Below, one piece after another: positions 17,380 through 26,806 of a stretch of DNA of 64,000 nt. The position numbers and the translations under genes were made by a program. The notes below the pieces were generated by a model that was not told the DNA's origin, made no database searches, and was given only the letters and a program-made list of their open reading frames with translations. The stretch lies in NCBI GenBank assembly GCA_028285755.1, contig JANQOQ010000014.1:372001-436000 (forward strand), given 5' to 3'. Origin of the DNA: Puniceicoccaceae bacterium. Lineage in GTDB: Bacteria; Verrucomicrobiota; Verrucomicrobiia; Opitutales; JAFGAQ01. Positions within the stretch are counted from its first letter, which is position 1; each line of letters starts with the position of its first letter.

Positions 17380-18165
17380 TTAGATGATGGTATGAAGGTA
17401 GCTGCCTAAAGTGCGACGTAGTAAATTCTTCTCAGGCTTTTTGCGTGAGGATTTCACGAGTGTTGCCTTAGGGGCCATCGAAGGAGCTTTGGTTGCGTAG
17501 TCGAGTTCGGTGGGATGATTTGCGCCTTTGAAGTTTACGGTGACTTCATTGGTCCAATAGTTTTTTTGGTCGCTGTATATGGAGAGATAATTGACGCGCA
17601 GATTAAATTTCAAGATGGGCAGTTTTTCTGCAGAATGGTTGGCGATTTTCACTGGGCAGATAGCATAATAGTTTTCACGGCTCAACTCATCTATGCTCCT
17701 TACTGCCGGGCTTTTCACCGAATAGCAGAGTTCCCCGTCCTCGGGTGTGCCAAACCAAGTGTCCGACAGGATCTCCGTTGGGAGCTCGGCGAGATCGTAG
17801 CTCTCTTTTTTGAGCACGACTTTCAAGCTAATCCAGAGCGGGATACGTACCAGGAATACCACCTTGGTTTTGGGATGCAGAGTAAGGGGGATAATCGGCC
17901 GTACAACCACTGCACGGTCTGGCATGAGGGGTTTGGTTTCCAGAGTATCGGAAGGGCTGTGAAGCGCCCATCGCTGCCAAGTGGATTCTTCCATGTCTTC
18001 AATCGCAGTCGGTTCTGCAGGTGCTTTGCGTATACGTACGTTATCATGGGAGTAGTTCATCAACCAATCATTTTCACGCCGACGGACCCACAGATTGAGC
18101 TCCCCGATGCGGGCGTAGCGTGTTTCTGATTGGGTGAGTGTTTGTTTCTCATCCACAAATTTCAT
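17380..18165 (-). CDS. Conserved hypothetical protein, possibly DUF432
   Basis: A 261-residue soluble protein with no signal peptide or membrane segment. It is beta-rich with many charged turns; RPIIPLTLHPKTKVVFLVRI and DTWFGTPEDGELCYS are the most distinctive stretches, and the tail is very basic. The sequence and its position between mscS and corA are consistent with the DUF432 family as I remember it, but I could not test this. The 1-bp gap to corA and 7-bp gap to mscS imply a shared role in ion or osmotic homeostasis, perhaps as a channel accessory protein. Confidence 0.6.
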   Translation of the reverse strand: MKFVDEKQTLTQSETRYARIGELNLWVRRRENDWLMNYSHDNVRIRKAPAEPTAIEDMEESTWQRWALHSPSDTLETKPLMPDRAVVVRPIIPLTLHPKTKVVFLVRIPLWISLKVVLKKESYDLAELPTEILSDTWFGTPEDGELCYSVKSPAVRSIDELSRENYYAICPVKIANHSAEKLPILKFNLRVNYLSIYSDQKNYWTNEVTVNFKGANHPTELDYATKAPSMAPKATLVKSSRKKPEKNLLRRTLGSYLHTII

Positions 18166-18166
18166 A

Positions 18167-19249
18167 TTAAAACCATCTTTTACGTCTGAAAAAAAGCAAC
18201 ATCCCGGTGATCATAGCAATACACATACCCCAAAAGATTATGTACGAATATTTCCAGCCGAGTTCAGGCATATGTTGAAAATTCATACCATAAATACCTG
18301 CAAGGAAGGTTGCCGGCACAAAAAGGCTCGTGAGTAAAGTGAGCACTTTCATGACCTCGTTCATGCGATTGGATACCGAGGAGGTGTAGAGATCATGGAG
18401 ATTGTTAACTTCCTCCTTGGAGAGTTCGAGGGTATCGATCACCTGTATACAATGATCGTAAACGTCTTTGAAATAAGGACGTATCGATTTGGGTATATGG
18501 GTGGTGTCAATGCGAAGCAGCTGGTTAATGATATCCCGGGTAGACCAAAGCAGGCGTATGAGAATAACGATTTCCTTGCGTAGTTGGTGTATTTTCTTCT
18601 GGTGCGCCTGATCCGGGTTTTGAGATAAATCGTTTTCTAATTGTTCTATGAGTAATTGATAAGCATCGATTACAGGAAAGAGGTGATCCACAATTGCATC
18701 GATCAGCGCGTAGAATAGATATATAGTCCCACGGGACTGGAAACGTGAGGATTTTGTCTGTATGCGTTTGCGCACATTATCCCAGACATCGCCCGCGTAT
18801 TCCTGAAAGGTGATCATGGTATTACCGAGGAGTAATATGCTCACTTGCTCGGTGAAGACCTGCTCATTCTGAAGGCGCAACATCTTAATCTGGCAAAATA
18901 CACAGTCGTCATACTCTTCCACTTTGGAGCGCTGGTTGGGGCTGACGATATCCTCTGCGATCAATGGGTGGATTTTATATACTTCCTGGAGCTCGGCAAC
19001 CACATGGGGATGCAGTCCTACGATGTTTAGCCAACGAAAGGGAGCATTTATGGATTCAGGCTCTGCGAGGAACTTCGATAAATCTTCAAGCGTACTTATT
19101 GCGTGGGTACCTTCGCCAAATTCGATTAACTCATATTGAATGCTCTGAGGCTTGGGGGGTGCACTGAGTTCGATAATATGCTCAATGCCGGGTGGAGCTC
19201 CCAGTGAATAGGCTTCCTTCTTTCGCCGTAAACGTAGTAATGATTTCAC
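18167..19249 (-). CDS. corA: CorA-family magnesium/cobalt transporter
   Basis: A 360-residue protein. Residues ~1-290 form the cytoplasmic alpha/beta and long-helix funnel. The C-terminal two membrane helices carry the diagnostic Y-G-M-N motif (FLAGIYGMNFQHMPELGWKY) and end in the basic tail FFRRKRWF. CorA pentamers mediate Mg2+ uptake with Co2+ and Ni2+ as alternates. It is the first gene of the corA/DUF432-like/mscS operon and is divergent from the Gfo/Idh gene across a ~110-bp promoter region. Confidence 0.95.
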   Translation of the reverse strand: MKSLLRLRRKKEAYSLGAPPGIEHIIELSAPPKPQSIQYELIEFGEGTHAISTLEDLSKFLAEPESINAPFRWLNIVGLHPHVVAELQEVYKIHPLIAEDIVSPNQRSKVEEYDDCVFCQIKMLRLQNEQVFTEQVSILLLGNTMITFQEYAGDVWDNVRKRIQTKSSRFQSRGTIYLFYALIDAIVDHLFPVIDAYQLLIEQLENDLSQNPDQAHQKKIHQLRKEIVILIRLLWSTRDIINQLLRIDTTHIPKSIRPYFKDVYDHCIQVIDTLELSKEEVNNLHDLYTSSVSNRMNEVMKVLTLLTSLFVPATFLAGIYGMNFQHMPELGWKYSYIIFWGMCIAMITGMLLFFRRKRWF

Positions 19250-19359
19250 TGAGAATAAATTTTGACGCCTATATTTGGGGATGACGAGATTTAAATTTCT
19301 GCTTTGACTTGAGGGGTCTTTCGAATCGTTATTAGATTAGCCCACTTTTATTGAGGACT

Positions 19360-20391
19360 ATGGAAAAAGTTAGGATAGGATTTATCGGTGCCGGGGCGAA
19401 TACCCGGGCAAAGCATTTGCCCAATTTTCAGGCGATACCCGGAATTGAGTGTGCCGCGGTTTGCAACCGGCGTCTGGCGAGTGCCAAGGCGGTCGCCGAA
19501 GAGTTTAAAATCCCTAAAGTCCGGGAGAGCTGGCAGAGCATCATCAACGATCCGGATATCGATGCAATCTGTATCGGTACCTGGCCCTATCTGCATTGCG
19601 ATGCTACGATTGCCGCACTCCAGGCGGGTAAACATGTGCTCTGCGAGGCGCGGATGGGCATGAATCTCACCGATGCCCAGGAAATGGTGGCTGCGGCGAA
19701 GGCGAATCCTGAATATGTAGCGCAGCTCGTGCCTTCACCCCTGTCGCTGGATTTTGACCATGTGATTAAAAATACGCTGCAAAAGGAGGAGCTGGGGGAG
19801 ATCCGGGAAATTGTCGTGACGCACTCCAGTCGCGATAATATGGATGCAGAGTCTCCCATGCATTGGCGACAGGACTCCGATCTGAGTGGATGTAATGTGA
19901 TGCAGCTGGGCATATTTTTTGAAATGATACAGCGCTGGTATCCCCATGAGCCGGAATGGCTAATGAGTGATGCGGAGATTTATACCAAGTTCAGACAGGA
20001 TAAACTCACGGGTAAACTGAAGGAGGTGAATATCCCCGACAGTATATCTGTATTGGGGCGATACCCGGAGGGTGCGCGTCTTGTGATGAATATTACAGGT
20101 GTCGATGCAGGCCAGCCGATATCAGAGATTCGCATCCATGGCAGTGAGTCCACACTGCGGATCGATTTTCTGGAGCTTTATCTGCTTTTTGCGAGGGTGG
20201 GGCACGACTATGAAATTCCGATTGATGTACCCCGGCAGACCCGCCGCGGCTGGAAGGTAGAGGAAGACTTTATTAATAGCGTTCGGACGGGAGCCCCAGT
20301 TGAGCTAACCAATTTTGACGATGGGCTTAAATACATGCGCTTTACTCAAAGGGTTTATAACTCCTGGACCAATGGCGGCATCCGCACCTGA
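19360..20391 (+). CDS. Gfo/Idh/MocA-fold protein, atypical active site
   Basis: A 343-residue protein with the family's N-terminal Rossmann fold (RIGFIGAGANTRAKHLPNF) and C-terminal beta-sheet domain. Two normally conserved catalytic elements are changed. The E-K-P motif reads CEARMGMN, so the lysine is lost. The segment expected to carry the catalytic histidine reads CNVMQLGIFFEMI, with Phe in its place. NAD(P)-dependent sugar oxidoreduction is therefore doubtful. The ATG at 19360 has GAGG five bases upstream; the in-frame TTG at 19351 lies just before this ribosome site. It overlaps rdgB by 20 bp. Confidence 0.8.
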   Translation: MEKVRIGFIGAGANTRAKHLPNFQAIPGIECAAVCNRRLASAKAVAEEFKIPKVRESWQSIINDPDIDAICIGTWPYLHCDATIAALQAGKHVLCEARMGMNLTDAQEMVAAAKANPEYVAQLVPSPLSLDFDHVIKNTLQKEELGEIREIVVTHSSRDNMDAESPMHWRQDSDLSGCNVMQLGIFFEMIQRWYPHEPEWLMSDAEIYTKFRQDKLTGKLKEVNIPDSISVLGRYPEGARLVMNITGVDAGQPISEIRIHGSESTLRIDFLELYLLFARVGHDYEIPIDVPRQTRRGWKVEEDFINSVRTGAPVELTNFDDGLKYMRFTQRVYNSWTNGGIRT

Positions 20392-21007
20392 GCCTTTGCA
20401 AATCATCATCGCAACATCCAATCCGGGCAAAGTGCGTGATTTTTCGGTGCTTTTGGGAACTGATTTTCCCGAGGCGCAATTTGTGGGTACTGAGGTTATC
20501 GGGGGGATGCCTGAGGTAGATGAGACCGGCACTACCTTTGAAGCGAATGCACGCCTGAAAGCGGAAGCAGTCTGGCAGCTTACCCAGGCTAAGGGTGGGT
20601 ATGCAGTGATGGCGGATGACAGCGGGCTCGCAGTTGATTATTTGGGGGGAGCACCCGGGGTCTATTCTGCACGTTATGCCGGTGTGGGTGCCAGTGATGG
20701 AGAAAATAGGGATAAGCTACTCGATGCTCTTCAAGAGGTTCCAGTTGACCAACGAAGCGCGAGATTTGTTTGTAATCTTTGCCTGATTCTGCCTGAAGGC
20801 CAGTTGCATCAATTTGAAGCTTACTGTGAAGGCACTATTGCAAACAAGGCTCGGGGTGAAAATGGCTTTGGCTACGATCCTGTATTTATCGGTGAAGGAA
20901 TGACCGAAACCTTTGGAGAATGTAGCCCGCAGGAAAAGGCGCAGCGCAGCCACCGCGCTAAAGCGGTGGGGCTTTTAAGGGATTTTCTCAGTCAACAGGT
21001 TGGATAG
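20372..21007 (+). CDS. rdgB: Non-canonical purine NTP pyrophosphatase (RdgB/HAM1)
   Basis: A 211-residue protein. It contains IIIATSNPGKVRDFSVLLG, FEANARLKAEAV, MADDSGLAVDYLGGAPGVY and GFGYDPVFI, then RSHRAKAVG, which are the full set of HAM1 motifs. It hydrolyses ITP, dITP and XTP to monophosphates and keeps them out of nucleic acids. The ATG at 20372 (MAASAPEPLQ) is chosen because it leaves the normal short leader before the first strand; an earlier start would overlap the upstream gene by 77 bp. Its 3' end overlaps the convergent GH95 gene by 20 bp. Confidence 0.95.
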   Translation: MAASAPEPLQIIIATSNPGKVRDFSVLLGTDFPEAQFVGTEVIGGMPEVDETGTTFEANARLKAEAVWQLTQAKGGYAVMADDSGLAVDYLGGAPGVYSARYAGVGASDGENRDKLLDALQEVPVDQRSARFVCNLCLILPEGQLHQFEAYCEGTIANKARGENGFGYDPVFIGEGMTETFGECSPQEKAQRSHRAKAVGLLRDFLSQQVG

Positions 21008-23312
21008 TTTTCGTTTCTCCTGCTTCAAAATTCAGGGTGATGATTTCCCCCTGAAACAGTAGACCGTCCACGGTGACGCGCTCACCCAAATTGTGTGCCA
21101 GAGTGAGACTACCTCCGGCAAGGCTATGAACCTGAACGTATTCGCGTTGCTTGTCCTTAACAGTGGCACTGATCTGGAATGCGCCTTCCACGCGAATATT
21201 CTCGAAGGAATAGTCCTTCCAGTCCCGGGGAATTTCAGGCAACACGTGGAGCACGTCCTGATGCTGCTGAACCATAAAATGGTGAATGGCATCCAGAGCT
21301 CCGAAAGCTGCATCCAACTGCATAATTTCGCCATTGTGTGCCATGAATGGCAGCTTATGGTGGTCGTTGGAGCCAATGCGGGACATACCACGGTAGCCTA
21401 CATTATGCAGGGTGTTGCCGCCCTCGTTTACATAATTCTGATGCCAGTAATGCAGCCATGCGAGTGCGGCTTCAGTCTGGCCGATGCGATTGTGTAAGAT
21501 CGATGCCCAGGGTACACACCAGCCGCTCCATTGGCCTGTTCCTTTGATGGTCCATTGCCGGTAGCTGTTGAGCACGATGTCTTCATGTTCTTCGCTGAAG
21601 ATATCGATGGTGTTAAAGGGATATACGGCTGCGAGGTGAGAGTGGTGGCGGTGGCTTTCGATTAAATCCAGTCCATCCCAGAGCCCGATGCGGTAACGGA
21701 TATTTTCCGGGTTTTGATGGTGGGGGAATGGGATGACCGCATAGTGAGGCACCCGTTCGGTTACCTCCTGCCACCTTGGGTCAGCCTCTTGTTCCAGGAG
21801 ATCAGCGGCCTTTGTCAGGTTTTGACAGAGCATATGCAAGGCAGCCAGTTGGAAGGATGCATTTTGCCCCCAGGCATTTATACTGCGGCCCCGAAATTCC
21901 GGACTCACGGATACGGGCAGGCTTAGAATCGTTTGCCCATCTTCGCGCTGGACTTCCTCCAGCATGGACCAGTATCCTTCAAATGCCCCCACCATGATCG
22001 GGTATGCGATCTCTTCCAATATGCGTTCATCCATCGTGTAGCGGTAGTGTTGCCAGGCGAGCTGACCCATCCATGCGGCGCAGGCCTGATCGATGATGCC
22101 CGTCCAAAAGCTGCCGACAATCTGGCCCTGATCATCCACAGCATGGGGCATGATTATTGCGTTTTCGTTGCCATAAAATTGTTTGGCGTTCTCCTGCAAT
22201 AAGGGCATCCAGCTCATGAGCATTTCCCACATGGGCCAGAAGTGGTCAGGCCGGTTGCTCGCCAAACTGGGCAAATACATCATCTGCACATTGATGTTAA
22301 AGTGATAATCGTTGCTCCAGGGCGGGAGTTTGTGCTCCTCCATGAATGGGCCTTGCAGAGTGGCGGCTACACCGTGAGGGGGGTTGACGCACGCTTGCTT
22401 GAACAGCCCGTAATCATACACCCGCTGCAACATAGGATCGGGAATCACCAGATGTGGTACATCCTGCCAATATTGGCTCCACCATTCCAGGCGCTCTGCT
22501 TCGTATTCGCTGAAGTCAATCGCTTCAATGGATTGTTTCACCGTGTTTTCAGCGTCCTCCCCAAGGACGGTCATCAGTGCGATTTGGTCTCCATTACGAT
22601 GATAGCCAAGAGCGAGGGGGTCGTCCTCCGGTAAGTATTGGCAGAAGCCTTCAGACTGATCCTCACTTGAGCCCCATTTAACCGGTGCATCCACTTCTGC
22701 ATATTCCAGCGGCTCGCTGACGGCTTCATGATCAAACGAAGCAACCAATCGCGTTTGTATAGGTAAATTTTCGGGCAGATCGATTACGGCTACTTCATCT
22801 TTTATTGCCTGACGGAGAGTTAGTACGTGTGGAGTTTTGTTTTCGTCGGATACGGTTATTTCCAGAGTTGCATTAGTAAGGGTAAGTGTAGCGGCATTTA
22901 GTTTCCAGCCAGTGGGGAAGTGGAGCTCCAGGCGCCCCCCGCCAATTTGACGCGTTCGGAAACTAAATCTTTGAAATGCGCTGTCATTTCCGAAGATCTC
23001 GTTAATACGTTCTTCGTCGTAATCTTCAAGAATTTCACGCAGTTCCTGGAAATCAACTTTTTGAGTGAACTCTCTTCCTCCGCGGCGATCCCAAAAACCT
23101 GCGCGTGCGATCGAAATATTTAGCTGGTTATCCTGTCCCCAGACCATCAGGCCCTGGATGCCATTGCCCAGCACTACACCGGTATGCACTCGTGGCAATG
23201 GGAAGTCCCAGTGCAAAACCTTTTCGGTCGAAACACTTGCGTGACTGTTTTGGAATATCAGCAGGCTTAATACTAGAGTGAAAATAGGATTTCGGAGTGA
23301 GTAGAGTTTCAT
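20988..23312 (-). CDS. Secreted GH95-like alpha-L-fucosidase
   Basis: A 774-residue protein with a signal peptide (cleavage near NSHA-SV). An N-terminal beta-sandwich (~25-280) precedes an (alpha/alpha)6 barrel. The barrel carries NDYHFNINVQMMYLPSL, where the two Asn match the GH95 catalytic Asn pair, PVSVSPEFRG with a candidate acid Glu, and MQLDAAFGALDAI in place of the usual QIDGNFG. GH95 enzymes cleave alpha-1,2-L-fucosyl or alpha-L-galactosyl bonds. FGALDA and the MMYLP variant suggest a divergent member. It is monocistronic, and it lies 24 kb away from the sulfatase cluster. Confidence 0.72.
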   Translation of the reverse strand: MKLYSLRNPIFTLVLSLLIFQNSHASVSTEKVLHWDFPLPRVHTGVVLGNGIQGLMVWGQDNQLNISIARAGFWDRRGGREFTQKVDFQELREILEDYDEERINEIFGNDSAFQRFSFRTRQIGGGRLELHFPTGWKLNAATLTLTNATLEITVSDENKTPHVLTLRQAIKDEVAVIDLPENLPIQTRLVASFDHEAVSEPLEYAEVDAPVKWGSSEDQSEGFCQYLPEDDPLALGYHRNGDQIALMTVLGEDAENTVKQSIEAIDFSEYEAERLEWWSQYWQDVPHLVIPDPMLQRVYDYGLFKQACVNPPHGVAATLQGPFMEEHKLPPWSNDYHFNINVQMMYLPSLASNRPDHFWPMWEMLMSWMPLLQENAKQFYGNENAIIMPHAVDDQGQIVGSFWTGIIDQACAAWMGQLAWQHYRYTMDERILEEIAYPIMVGAFEGYWSMLEEVQREDGQTILSLPVSVSPEFRGRSINAWGQNASFQLAALHMLCQNLTKAADLLEQEADPRWQEVTERVPHYAVIPFPHHQNPENIRYRIGLWDGLDLIESHRHHSHLAAVYPFNTIDIFSEEHEDIVLNSYRQWTIKGTGQWSGWCVPWASILHNRIGQTEAALAWLHYWHQNYVNEGGNTLHNVGYRGMSRIGSNDHHKLPFMAHNGEIMQLDAAFGALDAIHHFMVQQHQDVLHVLPEIPRDWKDYSFENIRVEGAFQISATVKDKQREYVQVHSLAGGSLTLAHNLGERVTVDGLLFQGEIITLNFEAGETKTIQPVD

Positions 23313-23578
23313 AAAAGGGGGGATTCAGTAATTATGGGTTAACATTTCAACTTAATCTAGCATTTGCAATCAATAGGGCATTAAAAATTGTGATATTTTG
23401 AGCATTTTTGTGGGTATATCTGTCCAAACCAATGTTTAGAGGGGAATTCGTGCTGTATCGGCTTGACTACTAGGAATCGCTGATATCAAGTGGGCTTTTA
23501 TTTGCCCGCAAACTTTCCGCTTTTTTTACAAGTTTAATGAGATGTTTCACTGTGTTTTTTGGATTCATGGATTTGATA
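23313..23578. other. Intergenic region between GH95 and the Tol-like operon
   Basis: A 266-bp AT-rich gap between divergent genes that should hold both promoters. GTGGGC at 23490-23495 and GCCCGC at 23504-23509 can form a short hairpin around an AU loop in the leader of the TPR gene. A stretch of seven T lies about 12 bp further on, so attenuation is conceivable. Nothing else was recognised. Confidence 0.4.
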
Positions 23579-26500
23579 ATGATTTTTTCTAAGAAATTTC
23601 GCTCACTTTTACTCGCATGCTGCATGCTTGCGTTTACAGGGCTTTCAATCAATGCACAAGAGAATGACCCTGCGATGGAGAGCTATTATGCTGCAAATGC
23701 ACTCTACAATAAGCGTTTGTTCGAGCTCGCTATTGATGAATATCGTTCATTCATCGCCCGTTATCCCCGGCATGAAAAAATACTCGACGCTAAATTCGGC
23801 CTGGCGCTTTCGCTTTATGACCTACAGCGTTATGCAGAGGCTGAGCGACTCTTTGAAGAGCTCGCTGCGAACCGCGAAAGTCCGCGCAAGGAACAGGTAC
23901 ACAACCTTTGGGGGCAGTGTTTGCTGATTTCCGGGCAATTTGCCAAGGCGGAGGCTGCTTTTCTATGGTCCGTAAATCGTGGTAAGGAGAGACTTTTTCT
24001 GGACTTGCCGGGACTGGGTGGAGAATACCAGGAAGCTCCCGAACTCTCGGCGACCGCAATACAGGATCTGGATCCTCTGGAAATTGCCCTCGTAGGATTG
24101 GTGGAAGCGCTTTTTCGCCAGCAAAAGTGGGAAGACGTGATCGAATACAGTGGTGAGTTCATTCGCCTGGTTCCTGAGGGTAGGTATGCTCCCCGTGTGC
24201 GGTTTTTGTCCGGGTTTGCTCACTATGAGGTGGAGCTTTATGAGAATGCCATTCCCATCCTGCAGGATATCCAGCTTTATGGGAAGAATTCGCCCTACTA
24301 CGAGCATGCCATCTACCTGCTGGCGGAGTGCCAGCGTGAGTTAGGGGTTCTTGATGATGCCGCACGCAACCACGAAGAAGTGGCGCGGGAGATTCGGGGA
24401 AGTTTTGCAGGCAATGCGCTCTTTCGCCTCGGGTTCATCCGCTTCACTCAGGGAGAGTTTGCAAAGGCAGCCACCGATTTTGAGGATCTGCGCATTTTGT
24501 TTCCGGGCAGCGATTTTTACAATGATGCGGGCATCTACCTGGGTCGCTCCTATTTGGGAACCGGCGAATACCAAAAAGCGCAGGAGCTTTTTGGTGAGCT
24601 GAGCTCGATTTCGGATACCTCGGCTGAGGCGACTATCTGGCTGGGCAGGACCTTCCTGAATCAGGAAAATTATCGCCAGGCAGTGGATGTGCTCAGGCCT
24701 GCGATTCGCCGTTTTAATAATGACCCATTGCTGAATCAGTTTGTATTTGAGTATGGTAATGCGCTTTTGGGTCTCGAGCAGTTTACGCAAGGAGCGGAAG
24801 TGTTCCAGCGCGTGGTGACTGAATTTGATGCCGATTACCTGACTCCGCAGGCGCTCCGTTTGCAGGCATTCTGCCTGATGAAAGCAGAGGACCATGTGGC
24901 CAGCCTGGACGCGTGTGATCAATTCCTGCAGGGATACTCGAATGACCCTTCTTACCGCGATGTAGCCTTCATGCGCGCGGAGAATATTTTCTTCCTCAAT
25001 CGTCTGGATGAGGCCACCCGTGCTTATGAGCAGTTTATCCCCTGGGAAAACCGCACCCAATACACGGACGAAGCCCGTTTTCGCATCATTCAGATTTATG
25101 CAGAGCAACAGCGATGGGGAGAAGCCCTGGATGAGATTTACGACTTGCGTGAAAATACAGATGTCAGCGATGAGTTCTTTGAGCAAATCGATTACATTGA
25201 AGGCCTGACCTATTTTAATCTGGATCGTTGGGATAATGCTGTTGAAGCGCTGGAGCGGTTTATTCGCGAGGACAGTAGCCGGCAAAATGCGGATATTGCC
25301 CAAATCAAGCTTGCCCAGGCCTACGAGTCCAAGCGCGAGGTGGACACTGCGAAACTGGTGCTCGAAGTGCTGATCAATGAAAACCCGAACAGCCAGTATC
25401 TCGATCAGGGGCTTGCTGAGATGGGGCGTCTGACTTACAACGATGGTGATTTGGACGCTGCACGCGTCTACTTTGACCGGGTCGCGACTGAGTTTCCTTC
25501 ATCCGCGTTTTTTCCGCAGGCTCAATATTACCTCGGTTGGATTTCACTGAACGAGAATGACAATTTGCGTGCGATCAGTTACTTTGACCGGGTCTCCCGA
25601 GACTTTCCCAATAATGAGCTTGCTCCTGACTCGCTCTATAAGAAAGGGTTGCTCTACATGGATCTTAGCCAGCCGGGTAATGGGCAGATTGCGCTTAAGA
25701 ACTTCATCGATATCTACCCGAATGATGAACGATTTGACCAGGCCTCTTTCCATTATGGGCGTGCCCTATCGCAACTGGAGCGCTACGGGGAGGCTAAAAC
25801 CATATTGGAAAGTTTGATTGGGCGCACCCGCGAGGAGGATCTTTCCGTTCGATCACTCTATGAGTTGGCTTGGGTGAACCAGGGTCTGGACGCGCCGGAA
25901 ACGGCTAAAGCGCGTTACGAAGATATCTTAAGGAATTTCCCGGATCACGACCTTGCGAAACGGGCTAACTTTGAGCTCGCTGAAATGGAATATCGGGACG
26001 AGAAATACGACTCGGCGATCGGCCGGCTCGACACGCTGCTGGCTTCCCGTATCGACAGGGACCTGCGTGAGAAAGTGATTAACCGTATGGGTTGGTCATT
26101 ACTGGGCAGAGGTCAGGAGCTGGCTGCTGCCGAGGCTTTCGAGCAATTGCTGCGTGATTTCCCGGAAACTGAGTTTTTTGCAATCGCCTCTTACCAGGCG
26201 GGTGAAATTCGCCTGGGGCGCAAGGAGTATCGTGATGCGCTGCCACTTTTTAGCCAGGCCCGGGTGGATGCGCTTGATCAGCGGGTGCGCCAGCAGGCGT
26301 GGCTGCGTGAAGCCGAAACCCACACCTTTCTCGCGCAATGGGAGCAGGCCGAGGCACTATTCTCTGAGTTCTTTACCCTGTATTCGACCACTGAATTTTC
26401 ACGTCGCTGTGTAATGTGGCTGGGGTGGTGCCAGGAAAATCTCGGTCGTTACGAACAGGCGATTGCCAATTACCGCATCGTGCTGCGGGGCCGCCAGCGC

Positions 26501-26791
26501 GATGAATTAGCCGCACGTAGTCAGTTTCAGCTGGGGCAGTGCCTTATGAAGATGAACGAGCTGGATCAAGCTGTGCGTGAACTGATCCTGGTTGACCTGA
26601 ATTTTGCATATCCTACCTGGAGCGCCCGTTCCATTTTGGAAATAGGACGTATACTCGACAAACAGGGTAGGGCACGCGAGGCGAATGATCGCTTTCGCGA
26701 AGTCATGCAAAAATATCCCAATACTGACGAAGCTGCACTCGCTGAGGACTTGCTCCAAGCGTCCGAAGTATCGGTGAGTGCTAACTTTTAA
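23579..26791 (+). CDS. Giant periplasmic TPR protein of a Tol/Ton-like operon
   Basis: A ~1070-residue secreted protein. A signal peptide (MIFSKKFRSLLLACCMLAF, cleavage near INA-QE) is followed by tetratricopeptide-like repeats to the end. Typical units are LYNKRLFELAIDEYRSFIAR, AEAERLFEELAANR and DLDAARVYFDRVATEFPSSA, often ending in FP/YP as in CpoB/YbgF and BamD. It is roughly four times the length of E. coli CpoB. It lies 15 bp upstream of the exbB-like gene and should act as a periplasmic scaffold for the motor. The ATG at 23579 is chosen because the basic-hydrophobic signal begins there; an in-frame start at 23537 is possible. Confidence 0.85.
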   Translation: MIFSKKFRSLLLACCMLAFTGLSINAQENDPAMESYYAANALYNKRLFELAIDEYRSFIARYPRHEKILDAKFGLALSLYDLQRYAEAERLFEELAANRESPRKEQVHNLWGQCLLISGQFAKAEAAFLWSVNRGKERLFLDLPGLGGEYQEAPELSATAIQDLDPLEIALVGLVEALFRQQKWEDVIEYSGEFIRLVPEGRYAPRVRFLSGFAHYEVELYENAIPILQDIQLYGKNSPYYEHAIYLLAECQRELGVLDDAARNHEEVAREIRGSFAGNALFRLGFIRFTQGEFAKAATDFEDLRILFPGSDFYNDAGIYLGRSYLGTGEYQKAQELFGELSSISDTSAEATIWLGRTFLNQENYRQAVDVLRPAIRRFNNDPLLNQFVFEYGNALLGLEQFTQGAEVFQRVVTEFDADYLTPQALRLQAFCLMKAEDHVASLDACDQFLQGYSNDPSYRDVAFMRAENIFFLNRLDEATRAYEQFIPWENRTQYTDEARFRIIQIYAEQQRWGEALDEIYDLRENTDVSDEFFEQIDYIEGLTYFNLDRWDNAVEALERFIREDSSRQNADIAQIKLAQAYESKREVDTAKLVLEVLINENPNSQYLDQGLAEMGRLTYNDGDLDAARVYFDRVATEFPSSAFFPQAQYYLGWISLNENDNLRAISYFDRVSRDFPNNELAPDSLYKKGLLYMDLSQPGNGQIALKNFIDIYPNDERFDQASFHYGRALSQLERYGEAKTILESLIGRTREEDLSVRSLYELAWVNQGLDAPETAKARYEDILRNFPDHDLAKRANFELAEMEYRDEKYDSAIGRLDTLLASRIDRDLREKVINRMGWSLLGRGQELAAAEAFEQLLRDFPETEFFAIASYQAGEIRLGRKEYRDALPLFSQARVDALDQRVRQQAWLREAETHTFLAQWEQAEALFSEFFTLYSTTEFSRRCVMWLGWCQENLGRYEQAIANYRIVLRGRQRDELAARSQFQLGQCLMKMNELDQAVRELILVDLNFAYPTWSARSILEIGRILDKQGRAREANDRFREVMQKYPNTDEAALAEDLLQASEVSVSANF

Positions 26792-26806
26792 TTTTTTTAG
26801 CTACCT

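Noticed and set aside
24341-25303. 320-codon open frame on the minus strand
   Set aside because: It is antisense to the TPR gene, whose repeats and signal peptide are clear; the shadow frame has no recognisable motif.
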